Part shown: positions 55,420-64,000 of the stretch, piece by piece
Numbering within the stretch: position 1 is the first letter of the stretch
Layout: each line of letters starts with the position of its first letter
DNA from: Roseomonas sp. KE0001
GTDB lineage: Bacteria; Pseudomonadota; Alphaproteobacteria; Acetobacterales; Acetobacteraceae
Assembly: GCF_016107285.1 (NCBI RefSeq)
Contig: NZ_RCVQ01000008.1
Coordinates: forward strand, 62,001-126,000
Direction: 5' to 3'
Length of the DNA stretch: 64,000 nt
Program-made: the position numbers and the translations under genes
The notes under the pieces: generated by a model
Told to the model about the DNA's origin: nothing
Seen by the model: the letters and a program-made list of their open reading frames with translations, nothing else
The model's database searches: none

Positions 55420-56952
55420 ATGGCCATCGGCCCGCGGCTGGACCTCCGCCACACCCAGTCCCTGGTGATGACGCCGCAGTTGCGGCAGGCCATCAAGCTT
55501 CTGCAATCCTCCAACATGGAGGTCATCGCCTTCGTCGAGGAGGAGCTGGAGCGCAACCCGCTGCTGGAGCGCGACGAGCGCCCCACGCCAGAGGATGCGC
55601 AGACCGCGCGCGAACCCGCCGCCGCGCCGCCGCCGGCGGACAGTTTCGAGACCGTGGCGGCCGCCACCCTGCCCGGCGAGGCCGAGGCGCCGCTCGACAT
55701 CCGCGACTGGTCGAACGTCTATGACAGCGATCCGCCGGCGCGCGGCGGCCGCGCCGATTTCGACGAGGATCCGCGCGGCATCGACGAACTGGCGGTGGAG
55801 CGGCGCCGCAGCCTGCGCGAGGAGCTGGGCGAGCAGGCGCGCCTCGCCTTCGATGACCCGCAGGACCGCAGGATCGCGGCGCAGCTCATCGCCCTGCTGC
55901 ATCCCTCCGGCCGGCTGCTGGCGGAGGATGCCGCCATCGCCGCCGCGCTGGGCGCCGAGCCGGCGCGCGTCGCGGCCATCCGCGCCCGCATGCAGCGCTT
56001 CGAGCCAACCGGCATGTTCTGCCGCTCGCTCGGCGAATGCCTGGGCGTGCAGCTCGCCGAGCGCAACCGCCTCGATCCCGCCATGGCCGCCCTGCTCGAG
56101 CATCTCGACCTGCTGGCGCAGCGTGACATGCGCGGCCTGATGCGGCTCTGCGGCGTCGATGCCGAGGATCTCGCGGAGATGGTCGCGGAGATCCGGCAGC
56201 TCGACCCGAAGCCCGGCGCCGGCTTCGACGACGACCCGCCGCCGGTGGTGGTGCCCGACGTGCTGATGCGCCCGGCACAGGGCGCGCCCGGCGCGGCGGC
56301 GGACGCCGAATGGGTGCTCGAGCTGAACCCGGAGACGCTGCCGCGCCTGCTGGTCAACCGCGGCTTCCACGCGCGTGCCCAGGTGGGCGCGACGCGCGAG
56401 GAGCGCGCCTTCCTATCGGAGAAGTTCCAGGCGGCCAACTGGCTGGTGAAGAGCCTGGAGCAGCGCGCCAACACCATCCTGAAGGTGGCGGCGGAGATCG
56501 TGCGCCGGCAGGACGCCTTCTTCCGCCTGGGCGTCGCCCATCTGCGCCCCCTGATCCTGCGCGACGTGGCCGAGGCGGTGGAGATGCACGAATCCACTGT
56601 CAGCCGCGTCACGGCCAACAAATACATCGCAACCCCGCGCGGCAATTTCGAGTTGAAGTACTTCTTCACCACCGCGATCGGCGGCATGGCGGGCGAAACT
56701 TTCAGCGCCGAGGCCATCCGTTATCGCATCCGGGCCATGGTATCGGCCGAGACGGCTGACAATATCCTCAGTGACGACGCGATCGTCGCCACGCTGCGCG
56801 GAGAAGGAGTGGACATCGCCCGCCGGACGGTGGCCAAATATCGCGAAGCGTTGCGCATTCCGTCGTCTGTGCAGCGCAAAAGGGAGAAGGCCGGCATGGT
56901 CTTCTCTCAAAACGGGAGAGGGCCGGCCCGGTCCGCCCCGGAGCGGGCGTGA
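55420..56952 (+). CDS. rpoN: RNA polymerase sigma-54 factor
   Basis: A 510-residue sigma-54. Region I is QSLVMTPQLRQAIKLLQSSN, the core-binding region includes VKSLEQRANTILKVA, and the -12 helix-turn-helix region reads DVAEAVEMHESTVSRVTANK. The RpoN box ARRTVAKYRE is intact. Length and domain order are normal. It lies downstream of lptB and upstream of hpf, a conserved neighbourhood. Confidence 0.95.
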   Translation: MAIGPRLDLRHTQSLVMTPQLRQAIKLLQSSNMEVIAFVEEELERNPLLERDERPTPEDAQTAREPAAAPPPADSFETVAAATLPGEAEAPLDIRDWSNVYDSDPPARGGRADFDEDPRGIDELAVERRRSLREELGEQARLAFDDPQDRRIAAQLIALLHPSGRLLAEDAAIAAALGAEPARVAAIRARMQRFEPTGMFCRSLGECLGVQLAERNRLDPAMAALLEHLDLLAQRDMRGLMRLCGVDAEDLAEMVAEIRQLDPKPGAGFDDDPPPVVVPDVLMRPAQGAPGAAADAEWVLELNPETLPRLLVNRGFHARAQVGATREERAFLSEKFQAANWLVKSLEQRANTILKVAAEIVRRQDAFFRLGVAHLRPLILRDVAEAVEMHESTVSRVTANKYIATPRGNFELKYFFTTAIGGMAGETFSAEAIRYRIRAMVSAETADNILSDDAIVATLRGEGVDIARRTVAKYREALRIPSSVQRKREKAGMVFSQNGRGPARSAPERA

Positions 56953-57016
56953 CCCGCCCGCGCCGCCGCCCTCCGGGACGGCCCCTTCCCATGCAAGAAG
57001 GAGGGGTTAGCCCACC

Positions 57017-57694
57017 ATGCATATCGTAGTGGCAGGGAAGCAGGTCGAAACCGGGGATGCCCTGAAGGTCCATGTGGCCGAGGGGCTCCAGACCGTTACC
57101 AGAAAATACTTCGACCATGCTCTGGAAGCGCATGTGACCTTTGGCAAGAATCGCGCTTTCTTCACCTGTGCGATCGATATCCACGCCGGGCGCGGGCTGT
57201 CCCTGCGCGGCGAGGGTGAGGGCGCCGATGCCCACCGTGCCTTCGATGAAGCGGCGGCGCATATCGCCAAGCGGCTGCGCCGCTACCGCCGCCGGATGAA
57301 CGAGCATTCCCGCCATCTCGCGGATGAACGCCTGCCGGTCACGGCCGAGACGGCCCGCCAGGTCGTGCTGGCGCAGCCGGTGGAGGAGCCGGAGGAGCCG
57401 ATCGACGCCGCCGTGCTGCTGGACGGGCTCGATGGGGAGGCCGAGGGCGAGCCGGAGGCCCTGCGCGCCGCCAGCCCCCAGGCCAATGGTCATGACGGGC
57501 AGGACCACGGCGCGATCATCGCCGAGACGCCCACCGAGATCGCGCGGCTGACCGTCAGCGAGGCGGTGATGCGCCTCGATCTCGGCCAGATGCCGGTGAT
57601 GATGTTCCGCAACCGCGCCAGCGGCCAGTTGAACGTCGTCTATCGCCGGCAGGACGGCCATGTCGGCTGGATCGACCCCACCTCGACCGCCTGA
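57017..57694 (+). CDS. hpf: Ribosome hibernation promoting factor, long form
   Basis: A 225-residue long HPF. The N-terminal beta-alpha-beta domain (MHIVVAGKQVETGDALKVHV) binds the decoding centre; a charged linker leads to the dimerisation domain EAVMRLDLGQMPVMMFRNR, which pairs ribosomes into 100S particles. AAGGAGGGG lies about ten bases before the ATG at 57017. The ptsN gene that often follows hpf in this order is absent here. Confidence 0.93.
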   Translation: MHIVVAGKQVETGDALKVHVAEGLQTVTRKYFDHALEAHVTFGKNRAFFTCAIDIHAGRGLSLRGEGEGADAHRAFDEAAAHIAKRLRRYRRRMNEHSRHLADERLPVTAETARQVVLAQPVEEPEEPIDAAVLLDGLDGEAEGEPEALRAASPQANGHDGQDHGAIIAETPTEIARLTVSEAVMRLDLGQMPVMMFRNRASGQLNVVYRRQDGHVGWIDPTSTA

Positions 57695-57743
57695 ACGGAC
57701 GAAGCGGCGGTCCGGGTCGCGCCCCGGATCGCCGCGCCGCCGC

Positions 57744-58619
57744 TCAGCGGCACATCAGGACGGGGATGTCCGCGTTCTCCAGCACATGCCGCGTCACCCC
57801 GCCCAGGATCAGCTGGCGCAGGCGGGAGTGGCTGTAGGCCCCCATGCAGAGCAGGTCGGCATTGAAGTCGCGCGCCGCGCCCAGCAGGCCGGCGCCGACC
57901 TCGCGCGTCTGCGGCTTGAAGGGCTCGGCCTCGGCGGTGATGTTGTGCCATCGCAGATAGGCCTGGAGGCCTTCCGCCGTCGGGCCGCGCCGCTGGTAGT
58001 CATCGCTGTAGAGGATGCGCACCGCCTCGGCATGGTGCAGCCAGGGCAGCGCCGCCGCCACCGCGGCCGCGCTCTCCGCCGTGCCGTTCCAGGCGCAGCA
58101 GACGCGGGTGCCGATGCTGGTGGGCGCCTGGCGCGGCGCGATCAGCACCGGCCGGCCGGAATCGAAGAGCACCGCATGCAGCGCGTCGGAGGAGGAGACA
58201 TCCTCATCCGCCTCAGGATGCGGGACCACCGCCATGTCGTAGAGGCGCGACTGCTGGGCGACGATGTCCTCCTCGCGGCCGGCGATGGATTCGAAGGAGA
58301 GCGTCGGGCCATCGGCCTTCAGCGCGCTCTCGGCCGAGAGCGCGATGGTGACGTCGCGGCCCTGCACGAACTTCTCGAACAGCGCGCGGACCCGGCCGGC
58401 GCGCTCGCCGCTCTCACGCTCGGTCGCGGCCATCATCTCCTCGATCATGGCGCCCGAGAGCCCCTCACCCGCCAGGGGCGCGACGTCGCGGGCATCGACG
58501 CGGACATGCAGGCAATGCACATGCGCGTTCCACATGCGCGCCACCATCAGGGCGGTGCTCAGCGCCGCCTCACCGGCGGCGGTTCCCGTCAGCGGCAGCA
58601 GCAGCCGGCGATAGGCCAT
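57744..58619 (-). CDS. Tandem universal stress protein
   Basis: A 291-residue protein of two Usp domains. The N-terminal domain (AYRRLLLPLTGTAAGEAALS) is divergent. The C-terminal one holds the ATP-binding pattern MGAYSHSRLRQLILGGVTRH (G-x2-G-x9-G type, degenerate) and VLENADIPVLMCR. Usp proteins respond to starvation and oxidative stress; a specific role is not deducible. It converges with hpf. Confidence 0.87.
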   Translation of the reverse strand: MAYRRLLLPLTGTAAGEAALSTALMVARMWNAHVHCLHVRVDARDVAPLAGEGLSGAMIEEMMAATERESGERAGRVRALFEKFVQGRDVTIALSAESALKADGPTLSFESIAGREEDIVAQQSRLYDMAVVPHPEADEDVSSSDALHAVLFDSGRPVLIAPRQAPTSIGTRVCCAWNGTAESAAAVAAALPWLHHAEAVRILYSDDYQRRGPTAEGLQAYLRWHNITAEAEPFKPQTREVGAGLLGAARDFNADLLCMGAYSHSRLRQLILGGVTRHVLENADIPVLMCR

Positions 58620-58739
58620 GGAAGGATCTCCTTCAGTCCAGGCCCCCGGAGGCCGGGGGACGTGCAGAATAGCACGGACGCCGCGCCAAGTCCCCGCTCG
58701 CGCGCGGCGGGCGCCGGAGGCCGATCCGGCCCGGATGGC

Positions 58740-60212
58740 TCAGAACAGCGGCGGCAGCACCACCTCGCCGTCACCGGCCGCGACCCTGGTCCAGTCGAGC
58801 GGCCCGGGGTCCCGGCGCGCGGCGCGCTCCAGCACCGCCAGGTCGGCATCCGAGGCATCGCCGCGCCGCGCCGCCACGCGCGCCCGCAGCACCGGCAGCG
58901 GGGCCTCGAGCCAGATCCCGCGGAAGGGCACCCCGGCCCGCGCCGCCGCCGCCGCGATGCCGGCCCGCAGCGCCGGGTCGAGGAAGGCGGCATCGGCGAT
59001 CACCGCGTGCCCGGCGCGCGCCGCCGTCTCGGCCGCGGCGAAAAGCTCGTCATGGACGGCGGCGCTGACCTCCGGCGCATAGGCCCCGGGCGGCAGCCGG
59101 ACCTCGGGCGCGACACCATGGCGCCGCTTGCGGATCTCGTCGCTGCGCAGCATCAGCGCGCCGGGCATGGCGCCGAGGTCCGGCGCCACGCGCCGCGCCA
59201 GATGCGACTTGCCGCTGCCCGGCAGGCCGCCGATCGCCAGGATCCCGCCGGGCGCCGGGCGCAGCGCCGCCTGGGCCAGGTCCAACAGGCCGAGACCCTC
59301 GCCGAGCCGCCCGCCCCCGGCCGCCGCCTGGACATGGGCGCGGATCATCGCCCGCATCGAGATCCAGAAGGGAAGCCCCGCCACCAGGCCGGCATCGCCG
59401 CGGCGCGCGACGTAGCGGTTGAGCACGCGGTTGGCGGCGCCCGCCCCCAGCCGGAAGCCCAGGTCCATCAGCAGGAAGGCCAGGTCGTAGCCGGTGTCGA
59501 TGGTGGCCAGGACCTCGTCGAACTCCAGAGCGTCGAAGGCCGCCGGCCGCCCCCGCCAGAGCAGCAGGTTGCCGAGATGCAGGTCGCCATGGCAGCGCCG
59601 CACCGCGCCGGCGGCGGCGCGGGCCGCCAGCGCCGGGGCGCGCCGTGCCAGCTCGGTCCGCGCGGCGGCCTCCCAGGCGGCGACGCGCTCCGGCGGCAGT
59701 CCGGCCGCCCGGGCCGCCGCCACGTTGCCGTCGAGCACCGCCGCCATCCGCCCCGGCGAATCCCATCCCGCGACCGGCGGCAGGGCGGCGTGCAGCGCGG
59801 CCACCGCATCGCCCAGCGCGTCCTGCAGGGCGTCATCGAGCCCGCCCCGCCGCGCCACGGCGTCGAGGAAATCCCCTGACGGCACCGGCGCCATCTCCAC
59901 CACCCAGTCCACCACCTCCCCCTCGTCCGGGGCGCCGCCCAGGACGAGGCCGCCGGCCCGCCGCACCACCGGCAGCACGGCACGGTAGAGGCCGGGCGCC
60001 GCGGCGGCGTTCAGCTCCAGCTCGCGGCGGCAGAAGCGCTCGCGCGCGGCCAGCAGCGTGAAGTCGAGGAAGCCGAGCGAGACCGCCTTCTTGAGCTTCA
60101 GCACCCGGTCGCGGCCGATGAAGACGGCGGAGATATGCGTCTCCAGCGGCGCGGCGCCGGTCAGGCGGCAGAGCTGCGCCACCACCTCGCGCTGCGGGAA
60201 GGGGATGCTCAT
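58740..60212 (-). CDS. Aminoglycoside-phosphotransferase-like / P-loop kinase fusion protein
   Basis: A 490-residue two-domain protein. Residues 1 to about 310 resemble the kinase-fold APH family, with CHGDLHLGNLLLW as the catalytic loop and FDALEFDEVLATIDTGYD as the metal-binding segment. Residues from about 325 begin a P-loop kinase (IGGLPGSGKSHLARRVA) similar to AAA/zeta-type kinases. Fusions of this type are conserved in Proteobacteria without a known substrate. It stands alone on the minus strand. Confidence 0.82.
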   Translation of the reverse strand: MSIPFPQREVVAQLCRLTGAAPLETHISAVFIGRDRVLKLKKAVSLGFLDFTLLAARERFCRRELELNAAAAPGLYRAVLPVVRRAGGLVLGGAPDEGEVVDWVVEMAPVPSGDFLDAVARRGGLDDALQDALGDAVAALHAALPPVAGWDSPGRMAAVLDGNVAAARAAGLPPERVAAWEAAARTELARRAPALAARAAAGAVRRCHGDLHLGNLLLWRGRPAAFDALEFDEVLATIDTGYDLAFLLMDLGFRLGAGAANRVLNRYVARRGDAGLVAGLPFWISMRAMIRAHVQAAAGGGRLGEGLGLLDLAQAALRPAPGGILAIGGLPGSGKSHLARRVAPDLGAMPGALMLRSDEIRKRRHGVAPEVRLPPGAYAPEVSAAVHDELFAAAETAARAGHAVIADAAFLDPALRAGIAAAAARAGVPFRGIWLEAPLPVLRARVAARRGDASDADLAVLERAARRDPGPLDWTRVAAGDGEVVLPPLF

Positions 60213-60254
60213 CGGCTAGGTCTCACGGGGCGCGCGCGGCGGTCGGACGCCGGC

Positions 60255-60863
60255 TCAGGGCGCCAGGATCTCGACCCGCCAGCCGCCCTCCGGCCGGGCC
60301 TGGAAGACGCGGCGGTCGTGCAGGCGGAAGGGCTGGTCGTGCCAGAATTCGATGCGCGTGGGGATGACCCGGAAGCCGCCCCAGTAGGGCGGGCGGGGGA
60401 TCTCCTCCCCGGGGTAACGGGCCTCGGCCTCGCGCAACCCGGCCTCCAGCTCCTCGCGGCCGGAGAGCGGGCGCGACTGCCGCGAGGCCCAGGCGCCGAG
60501 GCGGGAGATGCGGGCGCGGGAGGCGTAGTACTCGTCCGATTCCGCCTCGCCGGTGTGCTCCACCCGCCCCTCCACCCGCACCTGCCGGCGCAGCGACTTC
60601 CAGTGGAACAGCAGTGCGGCGTGGGGATTGGCCGCCAGCTCGACACCCTTGCGGCTCTCGCGGTTGGTGAAGAAAACGAAGCCGCGGGCATCGAGGCCCT
60701 TCAGCAGCACCATGCGGGCGGAGGGCAGGCCATCCGGCGTGGCGGTGGCCAGCGTCATGGCATTGGGATCGTTCGGCTCGGCCGCCCTCGCCTCGTCCAG
60801 CCAGGCGGCGAAAACCGCGAAGGGATCGGCCGCGGGATCGGTGAACGAAACGGATACGGACAT
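60255..60863 (-). CDS. pdxH: Pyridoxamine 5-phosphate oxidase
   Basis: A 202-residue FMN enzyme that makes pyridoxal phosphate. FMN and substrate blocks are [40 protein letters not shown] and [12 protein letters not shown], with the [12 protein letters not shown] family segment. ATG 60863 follows AAGGGGGAG; longer starts lack it. It is divergent from fabI (119 bases apart), a common alphaproteobacterial arrangement. Confidence 0.93.
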   Translation of the reverse strand: MSVSVSFTDPAADPFAVFAAWLDEARAAEPNDPNAMTLATATPDGLPSARMVLLKGLDARGFVFFTNRESRKGVELAANPHAALLFHWKSLRRQVRVEGRVEHTGEAESDEYYASRARISRLGAWASRQSRPLSGREELEAGLREAEARYPGEEIPRPPYWGGFRVIPTRIEFWHDQPFRLHDRRVFQARPEGGWRVEILAP

Positions 60864-60982
60864 GCGGCTCCCCCTTGCCCAGGCCTCGGGGGTGTGCCAC
60901 CAGGGCCAGACCCTTGCAACGGGGGATGCCCCCACTCCCACAGCCCTGCCCTGCAACCCCGATCGAAGCGGTCCTGCCCCAG

Positions 60983-61831
60983 ATGGAATCTGCCGCCCCT
61001 CAAGCGACTCCTGCCAACGGCCCTCCCCAGGGCCAGCTGATGTCCGGCAAGCGCGGCCTGATCATGGGCGTGGCGAACGACAAGTCCATCGCCTGGGGCA
61101 TCGCCCGCGCCGTGGCGGCACAGGGCGCCGAGCTGGCCTTCACCTATCAGGGCGAGGCGCTGGAGAAGCGCGTCCGCCCCCTGGCCGCCAGTGTCGGCAG
61201 CGACCTCGTCCTGCCCTGCGACGTGGCGGATGATGCGAATATCGACGCCGCCTTCGCCGCGATCGAGGCGCGCTGGGGCCGGCTCGACTTCCTGGTCCAC
61301 GCCATCGGCTTCGCCGACAAGCAGTTCCTGCGCGGCCGCTACATGGACACGCCGCGCGACGCCTTCCTGCAGGCGCTGGACATCTCCTGCTATTCCTTCG
61401 TCTCGGTCAGCCGCCGTGCCGCGGCGCTGATGGCGGAAGGCGGCAGCCTGCTCACCCTCACCTATCTCGGTGCCGAGCGGGTGACGCCGCATTACAACGT
61501 CATGGGCGTGGCCAAGGCGGCGCTGGAGGCCAGCGTGCGCTACATGGCGGTCGATGTCGGGGGCCGGGGCATCCGGGTGAACGCCATCTCCGCCGGGCCG
61601 ATCAAGACCCTGGCGGCGAGCGGGATCGGCGATTTCCGCTACATCCTGAAATGGAACCAGTACAACGCGCCGCTGAAGCGCAACACGACGATCGAGGATG
61701 TCGGCGGCGCCGGCGTCTACCTGCTGTCCGATCTCGGCGCCGGCGTCACCGGCGAGGTGCTGCATGTCGACAGCGGCTATCACGTGGTCGGCATGAAGGC
61801 CGAGGACGCGCCCGACATCACCGTCGCCTGA
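60983..61831 (+). CDS. fabI: Enoyl-[acyl-carrier-protein] reductase (NADH), FabI
   Basis: A 282-residue FabI that reduces enoyl-ACP in fatty acid synthesis. Cofactor site [15 protein letters not shown], catalytic Tyr/Lys in [17 protein letters not shown] (Y-x6-K), and [15 protein letters not shown] are all present. Starts at 60983 and 61040 are both plausible; 60983 gives an N-terminal extension of 19 residues. The target is the same protein inhibited by triclosan in other bacteria. Confidence 0.92.
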   Translation: MESAAPQATPANGPPQGQLMSGKRGLIMGVANDKSIAWGIARAVAAQGAELAFTYQGEALEKRVRPLAASVGSDLVLPCDVADDANIDAAFAAIEARWGRLDFLVHAIGFADKQFLRGRYMDTPRDAFLQALDISCYSFVSVSRRAAALMAEGGSLLTLTYLGAERVTPHYNVMGVAKAALEASVRYMAVDVGGRGIRVNAISAGPIKTLAASGIGDFRYILKWNQYNAPLKRNTTIEDVGGAGVYLLSDLGAGVTGEVLHVDSGYHVVGMKAEDAPDITVA

Positions 61832-61919
61832 GGGAACGCGGCACGCCAACCCTTCGCGGCCCGAACCGTTGACCCTCCGGAGGGCGGCCAGCCGGCCGCC
61901 GCAGCATCAGGAGAAGCCG

Positions 61920-62096
61920 ATGGACCGGAAGAAGCCCGATCCCGCGCCGCCCGAGCCCGCCAGCGGCAGCGTCGAGAACCCGATCCCGCCGGGCGAGGCG
62001 CAACCCGGCGACGCCAATGAGCTGGGCTCCAACCTGGGCGGTCCCGTGGACGTCTTTCCCGGCAAGCCGCGCAAGCCTCGGCAATCGGGCGAGTAG
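61920..62096 (+). CDS. Small disordered protein
   Basis: A 58-residue, Pro/Gly/charge-rich protein with no hydrophobic core, containing PPEPASGSVENPIPPGEAQP and a basic end (GKPRKPRQSGE). AGGAGA lies nine bases before ATG 61920. No family is recognised. It sits between fabI and aroC on the same strand and could be co-transcribed. Confidence 0.6.
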   Translation: MDRKKPDPAPPEPASGSVENPIPPGEAQPGDANELGSNLGGPVDVFPGKPRKPRQSGE

Positions 62097-62205
62097 GGCC
62101 GCGCGGGGCGGACCCTCCGCCACCGTCTGAGCGGCGGCATCTTCTCGGCCGGGTCCCGATCCCGCATAACCGGCGGCTTCCCGCCAACTGCCGGTGTCCC
62201 TACCC

Positions 62206-63312
62206 ATGTCGCACAACAGCTTCGGCCATCTCTTCCGCGTCACGAGCTGGGGCGAGAGCCATGGTCCGGCGATCGGCGGCGTGGTGGATGGCTGCCCGCC
62301 CGGCCTGCCGCTGAGCGAGGCCGATATCCAGCCCTTCCTCGACCGCCGCCGCCCCGGCCAGTCGAAGTTCGTCACCCAGCGGCAGGAGGCGGATCAGGTC
62401 CGCATTCTCTCCGGCGTCTTCGAGGGGCTGACCACCGGCACGCCGATCAGCCTGCTGATCGAGAACACCGATCAGCGCAGCAAGGATTACGGCGAGATCC
62501 GCGACCGCTTCCGGCCGGGCCATGCCGACCTCGCCTACCACCTCAAATACGGCGTGCGGGACTATCGCGGCGGCGGCCGCGCCTCGGCGCGGGAGACGGC
62601 GGTGCGCGTCGCCGCCGGGGCCATCGCCCGCAAGGTGCTGGGGTCCGGAGTGAGCATCCGGGGCGCGTTGGTGGGCCTGGGGCCGCTCGGCATCGACCGC
62701 GCCCGCTTCGACTGGGCCGAGGTCGGGCGCAACCCCTTCTTCTGCCCCGATCCGGCCGCCGTGCCGCTGTGGGAGGAGAAGCTCTCCGCCGTCCGCAAGG
62801 CCGGCAGCAGCCTGGGCGCGATGATCGAGGTGGTGGCCGAGGGGCTGCCGCCGGGCCTCGGCGCGCCGCTCTACGGCAAGCTCGATGCCGAGATCGCGGC
62901 GGCGCTGATGAGCATCAACGCGGTGAAGGGCGTCGAGATCGGCGAGGGTTTCGCCAGCGCCGCGCTGGATGGCGAGGCGAATGCGGACGAGATGCGCATG
63001 GGCGCGGACGGCGAGGTGGCGTTTCTCTCCAACCATGCCGGCGGCATCCTGGGCGGCATTTCCACCGGCCAGCCCGTCGTTGCCCGCTTCGCCGTCAAGC
63101 CGACCTCGTCGATCCTGACGCCGCGCCGCTCGGTGGACCGGTTCGGGGAGGAGGTGGAGGTGCTGACGAAGGGCCGGCACGATCCCTGCGTCGGCATCCG
63201 CGCCGTGCCGGTGGGCGAGGCCATGCTGGCCTGCGTCCTGGCCGACCACCTGCTGCGCCACCGCGCGCAGAATCCCGACGCGCCCGGCCGCCCCCGCCTG
63301 CCGCGCAACTAG
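62206..63312 (+). CDS. aroC: Chorismate synthase
   Basis: A 368-residue FMN-dependent synthase for the last common step of aromatic amino acid synthesis. Signatures [37 protein letters not shown] and [11 protein letters not shown] are intact. ATG 62206 ([20 protein letters not shown]) is preferred to the GTG at 62194. It is in a common alphaproteobacterial context with pdxH and fabI. Confidence 0.94.
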   Translation: MSHNSFGHLFRVTSWGESHGPAIGGVVDGCPPGLPLSEADIQPFLDRRRPGQSKFVTQRQEADQVRILSGVFEGLTTGTPISLLIENTDQRSKDYGEIRDRFRPGHADLAYHLKYGVRDYRGGGRASARETAVRVAAGAIARKVLGSGVSIRGALVGLGPLGIDRARFDWAEVGRNPFFCPDPAAVPLWEEKLSAVRKAGSSLGAMIEVVAEGLPPGLGAPLYGKLDAEIAAALMSINAVKGVEIGEGFASAALDGEANADEMRMGADGEVAFLSNHAGGILGGISTGQPVVARFAVKPTSSILTPRRSVDRFGEEVEVLTKGRHDPCVGIRAVPVGEAMLACVLADHLLRHRAQNPDAPGRPRLPRN

Positions 63313-63449
63313 GGCGGGCTCCTCCCGGCGCCACCCGGGCCCGCCGCTCACAATCGCGTGCGCGGGGCGGCCGGCGGTCTGCTCCCTGTCCTCCGGGTGC
63401 CATCCGGGACGTTACCATCCGGCCAGATCAACAGACCGGAATCCCATTG

Positions 63450-64000
63450 ATGCCGCTTGCCGCCGCCCTGACCGACGCGGTGATCGCCGAGGCGGGCCAG
63501 CATCCGGAGGCGACCGCCGCCGAACTCTGCCGGGATCTGCGGGACCTGGCTGGCGCCGAACACTGGTCCCGACGCATGGCGGATCTGGCCGGGCTGGCCC
63601 GCCCGCGCTCCTGGACGGCCCGCGCGGCGCAGCGACGGCACGCGCTGGAACTGCTCCTGGACCGTCTCTCCGGCCCCGGTGAGGCCCCCGCTCCGAACCA
63701 GGCGGAGCAGGCGGTCCTCGCCCTGGCGCGCGAGGCGGTGCGGCTGGCCGACAGCCTGCCCAGGGCCGCGCGGGGCCGCCTGCGCGACCGGCTGCTGGCC
63801 GGCCTGGCCGGCGAGGCCACGCTGATCCCCCTGTTCCACCTGCTGCGCGAGGCGGGGCGGCAGCGCGCGCGCGGCTTCGAGGTGCGCTTCTCCGGCCTGA
63901 TCGACGGGACGCCGCACGACCTGCTGCTGCGGCGCGACGGCGCCGAGGCGGAACTCGCCTGCCTCACTCTCTCGGCCGAGGCCGGGCAGCCGGTGCAGCA
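63450..64000 (+). CDS. Unrecognised protein, N-terminal part (cut by window end)
   Basis: An open frame of 183 codons runs from ATG 63450 to the last base without a stop. The visible part is helical and Arg/Leu/Ala-rich (RQRARGFEVRFSGLIDGTPH), then DLLLRRDGAEAELAC near the edge. The late FEVRF..DGTPHDLLL pattern could be the start of a nuclease-like or ligand-binding fold, but no family is recognised. The minus strand also carries long frames here; the plus frame is favoured by codon pattern. Confidence 0.6.
   Translation, partial: MPLAAALTDAVIAEAGQHPEATAAELCRDLRDLAGAEHWSRRMADLAGLARPRSWTARAAQRRHALELLLDRLSGPGEAPAPNQAEQAVLALAREAVRLADSLPRAARGRLRDRLLAGLAGEATLIPLFHLLREAGRQRARGFEVRFSGLIDGTPHDLLLRRDGAEAELACLTLSAEAGQPVQ

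Noticed and set aside
56953-57016. Possible sigma-54 promoter before hpf
   Set aside because: No GG-N10-GC spacing; the nearest GG and GC are 11 bases apart and flanks do not match.

Overview
The window reads as a chromosomal segment of a high-GC alphaproteobacterium, most likely an Acetobacteraceae member of the Roseomonas type. Support comes from very GC-rich codon use with long antisense shadow frames, an alphaproteobacterial LexA box (GTTC-N7-GTTC) in front of uvrB, a COX15-type heme A synthase, the ubiA/rsmE/gshA and lpt-rpoN-hpf neighbourhoods, a solitary Bug-type binding protein, and a dispersed extragenic palindrome resembling those of alphaproteobacteria. Genus-level placement is inference. 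No rRNA, CRISPR array, transposase, prophage or replication origin was seen; the content is almost entirely core and metabolic.

Layout. 1-7.4 kb: a five-gene beta-oxidation operon in the order of the Rhodopseudomonas pimFABCD (dicarboxylate/fatty acid degradation) operon, with a near-consensus promoter and a palindrome. 7.4-11.2 kb: a probable ETF-beta lysine methyltransferase, ubiA, rsmE, gshA. 11.2-24.3 kb: an extragenic palindrome, SOS-controlled uvrB, a pyruvyl-transferase-like protein, a GT2 glycosyltransferase with a TVP38-family membrane protein, ctaA with a translationally coupled multi-PAS histidine kinase and tldD, then a Bug-type binding protein and an SDR. 24.3-32.6 kb: TerC, a YegS-like lipid kinase, a PAP2 phosphatase and a complete Mrp (Mnh) cation/proton antiporter operon with fused A and B subunits.

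32.6-43.8 kb is the most unusual part. A class III nucleotidyl cyclase/AAA ATPase/TPR protein faces an operon of a cytoplasmic subtilisin-like S8 peptidase, a radical SAM/SPASM enzyme, a PqqD-like peptide-binding protein, an alpha/beta-barrel-like protein of unknown role, and a Crp-type regulator with an intact cyclic-nucleotide pocket signature. The shared intergenic region carries a near-perfect Crp box. I read this as a candidate uncharacterised peptide- or protein-modification (RiPP-like) system under cyclic-nucleotide control; no precursor peptide is certain.

43.9-52.7 kb: an unusual tRNA with a UGU anticodon and a long variable arm, a heme-oxygenase-like ABM protein, moeA-mobB, a CPA1 Na+/H+ antiporter with a cyclic-nucleotide-binding tail, guanine deaminase, small envelope and stress proteins, and tRNA-Leu(CAG) followed by ribonuclease D. 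52.9-57.7 kb: lptC-lptA-lptB-rpoN-hpf (LPS export, sigma-54, ribosome hibernation). 57.7-64 kb: a universal stress protein, a phosphotransferase/P-loop kinase fusion, divergent pdxH and fabI, a small disordered protein, aroC, and the start of an unrecognised gene cut by the window edge.

Many genes overlap by 1-4 bases (ATGA, GTGA, TGATG), so translational coupling is widespread. At least seven short in-frame tandem duplications (12 or 15 bp units) sit at gene ends or linkers.
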